From Muricea muricata (taxonomy: Eukaryota > Cnidaria > Anthozoa > Malacalcyonacea > Plexauridae), in assembly GCA_963855995.1 (NCBI GenBank), contig OY979716.1, positions 45,651,213 to 45,715,212 on the forward strand: DNA of 64,000 nucleotides. Direction: 5' to 3'. Of the stretch, positions 55,219-61,423 are shown piece by piece. Made by a program: the position numbers and the translations under genes. The notes under the pieces are model-generated. The model saw only the letters and a program-made list of their open reading frames with translations. It was not told where the DNA came from and did no database searches. The stretch's first letter is position 1. Each line of letters starts with the position of its first letter.

Positions 55219-55959
55219 ACTAAAATACTCACAAAAGAATACACCAAGTATAAATTGTAATATACAATAGGCGATTTATAATATATATTATAGAATAGGC
55301 AAATTGCGGGCGGGAAAAGAACCACCGCCTGCACAGAGACAGAAAGCCAGACTACGGGGATCGGCCACGTACCTCCCCCCGTACACAAAAAGCAAAAAGA
55401 CGAAAAAGACCCCCTCCTTACCGATTGCCCCCTGATGGGCCCCCGGGATCAGGAACAGACCCTCGAAATTTATAACACCCGCCCGCGAATATGATAATTC
55501 CTGCGCCCAATTGCTGTATAGCGTAGGGTGCGCACACTAAAATAAGTATAGAAATAATAAACTCACGCCACGCGCCCAATGCGCGCGCGAAAAACCCAGA
55601 AAAATATTCCAAGACAAACAGGAGGTCCACCTAGGCTGGGCCACTTGACCGAGACGCTGGACGTTCCTAAGAGAGCACGGGAACCACGTCTTGGCGGCAC
55701 ACGATGCAAACCACGCGAACCTGGCCAAAGAGCTACACCGAACAAGGCACCAAACTTCCTGATCAGGACAACAGACCAAGGCCAGGAACCAGGCCAAGGA
55801 GCAGGACCAACAAGGCGCCAAACTTCTTGACCGGGACACTAGACGATATCACAACAGCGCTGGAACTTTTCTAGATGCCAATAGTCGTCAGGTTCTTCAA
55901 GTCTTCAGATCTTCAACTGTCTTCAGATTCAGCAACAAACAATTCTTCAATGTGATCTT
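55219..55959 (-). other. Kes-3 5' UTR
   Basis: GC-rich in part, with repeated TCTTCAG-type words near the 5' end (55890-55930). No ORF worth calling. It begins right after the U2-like AGTATCTG. Confidence 0.7.
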
Positions 55960-55967
55960 CAGATACT
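55960..55967 (-). ncRNA. U2: Probable U2 remnant, nt 35-42
   Basis: AGTATCTG on the minus strand, directly after the TxD poly(A) run and before the Kes-3 5' end. Eight bases only, but the position and register fit U2. Confidence 0.55.
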
Positions 55968-56104
55968 TTTTTTTTTGTGTTTAAAAGATTTATTTACAAA
56001 TTGTCTGTGTACAAAGAAAATCAAACTACTCTACTTAGATCAAACCGACTACTGTCTTATCGAAAAGTGATCAATGTTTATAACTGTTTAAAACGTAATT
56101 TACT

Positions 56105-59100
56105 TTATATCTTGAGGACTAGCAGCCCATTGTTTATCTCGGCGAGAGTTTTCTTGTGACTCCAGAAGAGTTCAACCCGGTTAGGGTTAATATAAAAGTC
56201 AGTCTGAATATGGTGTCTGATCATTCGTAACGTATCCTGAGCCACGTTTCTCAAGGGTGTTTTCTTGTCAAAAATTCTGTTGTTACGAGTTTTCCATAGG
56301 TTTTCAGCGGTGGTGGCTATAATATAGAAACACAGTTCATCTGCCGGTGATATGGTGGGCAAAGCCCGACGAAACACAAGAGCTTCCAAGTCTATTGTAA
56401 GTGGGTGACCCGCTATTGCCGTAAGAAGTGGTTGTATTGCGGTCCAAGTGTTCTGAGCCCGTTGGCACTGTACCAGTGCGTGGAAGGAGTCCTCGCGGCG
56501 TGGACAAAAGGGGCATGCCGGACTGACCGACATTCCCCACTGACGTAAATATGCTTTAGTAAGTAGGACACGGTGTGATAGTCGCCATATGAATTCTTTG
56601 ACGTGGTTAGAACATTTTGACGCCCACAGCTGGTTCCATGGGATGGTCGGCGGTGGATGGATCAATCGATTCCATTCGGCCACACAACGAGGTTGGTGGG
56701 GGTCTCGGATCAATAGTTTCAGGAATCGGTTGGTAAGGTTGTCGTCAGGTGTTTCAGCTAGGGTTTTACAATGTTTTGAGACAAAGTCTAATATCGTTCG
56801 GTACCATTTTGGCGCGTTGTGGGGGTCCCCATGCGGGACTGTGTTTGATCGGAGCCATCTCCAGTCACTTTTGATGCATCCTAAGGTGTGTCCTGCCCAG
56901 TAACGGCCGTAGTTTGACCATTTAGTTTGTATTGTCTGGTTAGTAAGATGCTTGAGCCATTTGATCATGCAAAAGGTTCTGATTGTGTGTATGTCTGGGA
57001 TGCCCAGCCCACCTTGATTGAGCGGGAGGTGGCATGTCGCACGCGAAACTAGCTCGTTTTTAGTGTGCCATAGGAACTGAAAAATTGCTCGATGTATCCG
57101 GGTAATGTGAACGTCGGGAATCAAGAACATGCTGGCCAAATAAACGATCTGCGCAATCGCATATGTCTGGATGATGACTGCCTTTTCCTTGCATGATAGC
57201 CGGCGTTCCCGCCATCGTGATAAGGTTGTTTCTAGTCTGTCTGCTGCTTTATCCCAGTCCTGTCGCATGTCATTTCCAATCTTCGTTCCTAGTGCTGTAA
57301 TGTTATCGGTTTTCCATTTGATTGGTACTGGACCATGGTCGCGTCCCGCTTGTTGGCCCACGTACACACCTTCCGTTTTGGTCATGTTCAGTTTACTGCC
57401 ATTTGCCTTCTCATAAGTGTTTATGACGTCAAAAGCCCGTGTGACTGACAGATCGTCTTTGAGAGTGAGAGTGGCATCATCCGCATACGCTGTGGTCTTA
57501 CTGTGTTGCGTGTTCCCTGGGAGGGGTACTCCTTCAATTCTTGGGTTTCTGCGTATGGCATTGGTTAGAGTTTCAAAGACGATCGTATATAAAAGTGACG
57601 ACAGAGGACACCCCTGACGCACTCCCCGTTCCAAAAAAACCGGTTCGGAGAGCCAGCCGTTGTTAATAATTTTGCAGTTTGCACCTGCGTACATGGTTTT
57701 CAGCCATCGAATGAAGGTTGTTCCAAAATTCATTTTGACAAGAATGTTAAAGAGATAATTCCGATCCACTCGGTCGAACGCTTTTTCTTGGTCAAGACTG
57801 ATGAGAATCAAGTTCGAGTGTTTAGCCGTGGCTTCATATGCCATGTCGCGTAGACGCAACACCGTATCATAAATAGTACGTCCGGGTATTCCACATGTTT
57901 GATCGGGATGTATCACCTCTGGCAGTGCGGCCCTAAGGCGATTTGCTAATACAGTTGCCAAGATCTTATAGTCCGTGTTTAGGAGTGATATCGGACGCCA
58001 GTTGCTTAATAGTTCTCGTTCATTTTTTTTATGCAATAGCCGTAGCAACGCCTCTTGTTGTGATTTAGACATTTGTCCTCGAAGGAAATTGTCGTTGTAC
58101 ACTTCCAGCAGGTCCGGGGCGAGATCATTCCAAAAAGTGTGGTAGAATTCTGTGGTCAAGCCATCTGGTCCTGGAGACTTGTTCATGTGCATTTTCTTTC
58201 TCGCTGTCGTCATTTCGGCTTCCGTGATTGGCCCTTCACACGATTCCTTCGTCTCCGCCGAGAGTTGTTTCTCCAAAAGCTCAAGGAGTTCGTGTTGTAA
58301 ATCGCTATCTCCATTGTAGTGGCTGTAAAGTTGTTGATAAAATCTCTGCGCTTCGGCTAGGATGTCTTTGTCGGTGGTTACTACTGTCTGCTCGATCCGG
58401 AGTTTGGTGATACGTGCTTTCTCTTGCTTGCGTTTCTCTAAGCTGAAGAAGAACTTCGTTGGTCGCTCCCCTTCCTCGAGCCAGGACGCTCTACTTCGTA
58501 TTTTGATGCCTTCGAGTTTGCATGTCTCTATTTCCTCGATCTTTCTTTTCGCATCGTCAATGGCTGATGCATCCGGGTGGTTCTGACACTGGAGAGTGTT
58601 CAACTCGTTTATTAACTCGCGTAAATCACGGTCCCTGTTGCGACTCTTCCGGACGGCGTGTGTAATGGCGATCGCTTTATAATCACATTTTGCTTGGTCC
58701 CACCATTCCTGTAACGATGGAAAGTCAGTTTTCTTGCCCTGCCAAAATTTTTGGAAGGCACGTATATCCCGTTGGAAGCTTTGGTCGTCGATAACTTGCT
58801 GGTTGATTTTCCAAACCCCTTTTCCCCGTTTCGAGCCAAGCGGTTCAGTTAGTATGAGCTCAATGACCGAATGATCCGAGAAAGGGCATGCCCGGATTGA
58901 TGTGTGAGTCTTTGCACTGCTTTTCGTGTACCACCTGTCCAATCTGGATCGTAAAGTGAAATCCTTGTTGTGCCATGTATATAACCTGTCATTCGGGTGG
59001 CTCTTGCGCCATGTATCGTGAAGGTCGTTGTGGTCAACGAACTGATTTAGTTCTACTATGCCCTGCCTACCGCTGGCCGGATTTCCCCCTTGCTTGTCCA

Positions 59101-59518
59101 ACTCGGGCGTCTCGATACAGTTGAAATCTCCTGCAAGAAGTATATTCGTATCTCCCGGTTTATATTGCCATAGTTTGTCAAAAAAAGTTTGGCGTTCTCG
59201 CGGAATGTTTGGTGCGTAAACGTTCATAATATTCAGCTGAAGATTATTGTCCTGGTCTGTCAAGGTTGCTGCAAGTATCCTGCCTTCAGTTTCCCTCCGA
59301 ATGTTGCTGATGTGCATATTGGAGCCAGGTGGTAGCAAAATTGCCACCCCCTTGCTTCTGTTTGTTCCCCTACTCCACAAGCATCGACCTCCCCATTCTG
59401 CTGCCCATTGTTTTTCATGTCCGTCATTATCATTATGTGTCTCTTGTAGTAAATAGATATCCGCTTTAAAATTCTTAATAAAATCGAAATTTCTGTCTCT
59501 TTTCGGTTTTTCTGCCAT
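56105..59518 (-). CDS. TxD ORF2: AP-endonuclease, reverse transcriptase, zinc knuckle
   Basis: 1137 residues from the first ATG (MAEKPKRDRN). Codons just upstream in the same frame read CISLNVNG, the usual EN N-terminus, and have no ATG back to a TAG near 59592. The true protein therefore probably starts upstream by frameshift or non-AUG initiation. EN: LLQETH, YAPNIP, AGDFN, FSDHS. RT: SPGPDGLTTEFY, NWRPISLLNTDYK, LDQEKAFDRVDR, GVRQGCPLSSLLY, AYADDATL. C-terminal knuckle CPFCPRREDSFHALVQC. Otherwise uninterrupted, so the copy looks young. Confidence 0.9.
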   Translation of the reverse strand: MAEKPKRDRNFDFIKNFKADIYLLQETHNDNDGHEKQWAAEWGGRCLWSRGTNRSKGVAILLPPGSNMHISNIRRETEGRILAATLTDQDNNLQLNIMNVYAPNIPRERQTFFDKLWQYKPGDTNILLAGDFNCIETPELDKQGGNPASGRQGIVELNQFVDHNDLHDTWRKSHPNDRLYTWHNKDFTLRSRLDRWYTKSSAKTHTSIRACPFSDHSVIELILTEPLGSKRGKGVWKINQQVIDDQSFQRDIRAFQKFWQGKKTDFPSLQEWWDQAKCDYKAIAITHAVRKSRNRDRDLRELINELNTLQCQNHPDASAIDDAKRKIEEIETCKLEGIKIRSRASWLEEGERPTKFFFSLEKRKQEKARITKLRIEQTVVTTDKDILAEAQRFYQQLYSHYNGDSDLQHELLELLEKQLSAETKESCEGPITEAEMTTARKKMHMNKSPGPDGLTTEFYHTFWNDLAPDLLEVYNDNFLRGQMSKSQQEALLRLLHKKNERELLSNWRPISLLNTDYKILATVLANRLRAALPEVIHPDQTCGIPGRTIYDTVLRLRDMAYEATAKHSNLILISLDQEKAFDRVDRNYLFNILVKMNFGTTFIRWLKTMYAGANCKIINNGWLSEPVFLERGVRQGCPLSSLLYTIVFETLTNAIRRNPRIEGVPLPGNTQHSKTTAYADDATLTLKDDLSVTRAFDVINTYEKANGSKLNMTKTEGVYVGQQAGRDHGPVPIKWKTDNITALGTKIGNDMRQDWDKAADRLETTLSRWRERRLSCKEKAVIIQTYAIAQIVYLASMFLIPDVHITRIHRAIFQFLWHTKNELVSRATCHLPLNQGGLGIPDIHTIRTFCMIKWLKHLTNQTIQTKWSNYGRYWAGHTLGCIKSDWRWLRSNTVPHGDPHNAPKWYRTILDFVSKHCKTLAETPDDNLTNRFLKLLIRDPHQPRCVAEWNRLIHPPPTIPWNQLWASKCSNHVKEFIWRLSHRVLLTKAYLRQWGMSVSPACPFCPRREDSFHALVQCQRAQNTWTAIQPLLTAIAGHPLTIDLEALVFRRALPTISPADELCFYIIATTAENLWKTRNNRIFDKKTPLRNVAQDTLRMIRHHIQTDFYINPNRVELFWSHKKTLAEINNGLLVLKI

Positions 59519-59552
59519 TCCGTTTACGTTTAGACTGATACACTTGAATGTA

Positions 59553-60833
59553 TTACTTTGTAAATGGGTTCCGATTTCTTCCCCCGGCTACGTTAACAGC
59601 CGGGCTGTTCCCTTTCGATTTCTTTTTCTTTTTCTTTGAACTAGCCGTAACCATTTTGCCCAATTTTCCAGGTGAGACGGCTCTGGTGGTTCTTGTTGTC
59701 TTTGACGTCTTCAGGGGGGGTTCGTCTTCTCCACCCGAAGAGTCTGTTGAATCGTTCGGGAGGGGCGGTATCGGGGGGTCGACTGGTGTGACTTCGCCGT
59801 TGGGGGGGGATGTTTCCATTACTGTTGTAGGAGCAAGGTCGCTAGGTTGGTGGTCTGAGTTCTTTGTCGGGGCGTCGTTGGTCAGTGGGATCTCTGCTGA
59901 GGTGGACGTTGTGGTCTCCTTGGCCGGGTCAGTCGTCTCGGTAGTGGTGGTAAGCACCTCACGTTGCTCAGGTATGTGGTTTTTCGGGGTTAGGTGGCTG
60001 GATTCAGTTGAAGTTGGTTCGGTTTCGTCTCCCCAGTCTGCCTGTTCGCAAGTCGGGCCATCGGTGGTCATAGGGGTTAAATCGGGTTCCACGTTTTGAC
60101 GTGGGTCTGGTTGTTCGGTTAGCTCTGTTGTTTCTCCTAAACTAGGAAAGCCTCTAAGGTATTCTGGGCATTCATGTACTTCGTGACCTTTCCCCAGACA
60201 TTGAAAACATATTTTTTCGGGGCAGTCAGCTTTCGTGTGCCCCGGTTCCCCGCACTGTTTACACACACGGCCGGCTGTGCAGTCTTTTACCATGTGGCCC
60301 TCTTTGTGGCAGTTTCTACATGTCTTGATTTGTCCACGATACGCTGTTCGTACTCGGTGTCTTCCGACGTGTATAAACGAAGGAATATTACCCTTTACAC
60401 TAGTAAATTGTGCCAGTTTTACGCCCGTCTTAATTTGGAGTCGTCCGTCTATTTCGTCCGTAATCGCAAATAGTTCCCCATACAGTGACATTGTCTTTTC
60501 TAGGTATTTACTGTCCGTATCTAGGGGAAAACCATAAAGTCGGACCCATGTATACGAGATCCTTGGTCGTTGATATTCTGCGCTTGCTAGCGTATATGTT
60601 TTTCCATAAAGTTCGATTTGTGTATCTTTGGCTTCCGTTTTTGCAATTCTCGTTTTAAAGACGATATACCATGTCGTCTGACTAAAACACTCGATACCTT
60701 CTAACGTGTCCATATTTACACCGCCGTCTTTCAGGCTGTTGTAGATCACCTTTCGGAGGACAGCTGGGCCATCTACGGTGGCTTCGGCTGGTGGGTCCTC
60801 CAGGGTTAAAAGTAAAGATCTTGGTCGTGACAT
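59553..60833 (-). CDS. TxD ORF1: three-knuckle CCHC protein
   Basis: 426 residues from the ATG at 60831-60833 (MSRPRSLLLTLEDPPAEA); the longer frame above it has only a GTG start and is rejected. RRM-like part at about residues 15-165 (GVNMDTLEGIECFSQ, RISYTWVRLYGFPLD). Three knuckles in a row at about 178-230: CRNCHKEGHMVKDC, CKQCGEPGHTKADC, CFQCLGKGHEVHEC. Ser/Thr/Pro-rich tail and a basic end with a Lys run. The ORF2 frame overlaps its last codons in the +1 register. Confidence 0.9.
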   Translation of the reverse strand: MSRPRSLLLTLEDPPAEATVDGPAVLRKVIYNSLKDGGVNMDTLEGIECFSQTTWYIVFKTRIAKTEAKDTQIELYGKTYTLASAEYQRPRISYTWVRLYGFPLDTDSKYLEKTMSLYGELFAITDEIDGRLQIKTGVKLAQFTSVKGNIPSFIHVGRHRVRTAYRGQIKTCRNCHKEGHMVKDCTAGRVCKQCGEPGHTKADCPEKICFQCLGKGHEVHECPEYLRGFPSLGETTELTEQPDPRQNVEPDLTPMTTDGPTCEQADWGDETEPTSTESSHLTPKNHIPEQREVLTTTTETTDPAKETTTSTSAEIPLTNDAPTKNSDHQPSDLAPTTVMETSPPNGEVTPVDPPIPPLPNDSTDSSGGEDEPPLKTSKTTRTTRAVSPGKLGKMVTASSKKKKKKSKGNSPAVNVAGGRNRNPFTK

Positions 60834-61141
60834 GACGCGACTCGACGTGACGCGCGTCGTATCCAATGGAGTTCTAGGGTCAGCGACGAGCAGTCCGCCT
60901 ATCCGGCCCTCGGGTGGGGTCCTGAGGACGTGAATCCCCAGGTCCTGGCCTCGGGCTAGGGAGCTTCCCACACGTACACCCACCTAAAAGTTGACTTCGG
61001 GCTCCTGCCCCTTTTCCACAAGTGTACCGTGACCGTTACACTCCGGACTAGCTCGTTTAAAAAACCACGTTGCACCGTGACCTTTGTACACTCTCTCCCT
61101 CGCATAAAAAGCAGCACTCGCGAAAATACCACTTTTTCAAT
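60834..61141 (-). other. TxD 5' UTR
   Basis: 308 bp, GC-rich, with two GGTCACGGT words (61028 and 61074 regions). No RNA gene seen. Starts ATTGAAAAAGTGG right after U2 nt 33. Confidence 0.65.
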
Positions 61142-61151
61142 CACTTGATCT
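61142..61151 (-). ncRNA. U2: U2 snRNA bridge, nt 24-33
   Basis: AGATCAAGTG between sF copy 2 and TxD. Confidence 0.85.
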
Positions 61152-61416
61152 GCTTTTGAGGCGAGATCAGATAGGAGCTTCGACGACTGCTAGTAGCTCC
61201 AACTAGCGATGCAATGAAGTCATACCTCGTGGTGCTTCGTCACTTGAACCTTTTGGGTGCTCTCGTAGCCCAAGATTTAATCGCAGTGCAGCTCGATGAT
61301 CCCTTTATACCGTCCGCCATTTGGCCGCTTTATGCGGGTAATTTGGCCAGTCGGGTATAAGTTGCTAAGGGTACCCTTTTTGACGAGACCGAAATGCGAG
61401 GGGAGTTCCGACACAT
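61152..61416 (-). mobile_element. sF copy 2 (265 bp, SINE-like, in U2)
   Basis: Matches sF copy 1 over its full length with scattered changes (TTTTGGTCTG against TTTCGGTCTC near the start). Flanked by AGATCA at 61417-61422 and 61146-61151. Same ends as copy 1 in an independent place, which fixes its limits. Confidence 0.87.
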
Positions 61417-61423
61417 TGATCTT
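61417..61423 (-). ncRNA. U2: U2 snRNA bridge, nt 23-29
   Basis: AAGATCA between the Kes-4 3' end and sF copy 2. Confidence 0.8.

Larger units (their letters stand above)
49630..55959 (-). mobile_element. Kes-3: U2-specific EN-RT element, both ORFs intact
   Basis: About 6.3 kb. 3' end ACTCAAAAT(A) followed by U2 nt 23-38. 5' end preceded by AGTATCTG (55960-55967), which is U2 nt 35-42. This suggests a 20-bp target duplication of U2 nt 23-42. 5' UTR about 740 bp, with a segment GGACCAACAAGGCGCCAAAC near 55806 shared with Kes-1. A live or recently active copy is plausible. Confidence 0.87.
55967..61141 (-). mobile_element. TxD: EN-RT non-LTR element with intact ORFs, inside U2
   Basis: 5.2 kb with AATAAA, then 10 A at the 3' end (55967-55976). 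5' end after U2 nt 24-33 (AGATCAAGTG, 61142-61151), 3' flank AGTATCTG (U2 nt 35-42). ORF1 has three knuckles and ORF2 is clearly different from Kes and U1L. Unlike Kes, Uto and U1L it ends in poly(A). The target could be U2-specific or a single event. Confidence 0.87.

Noticed and set aside
60834..60983. Extension of TxD ORF1 from a GTG
   Set aside because: The ATG at 60831-60833 precedes the conserved-looking part; the extension is GC-rich UTR-like sequence.
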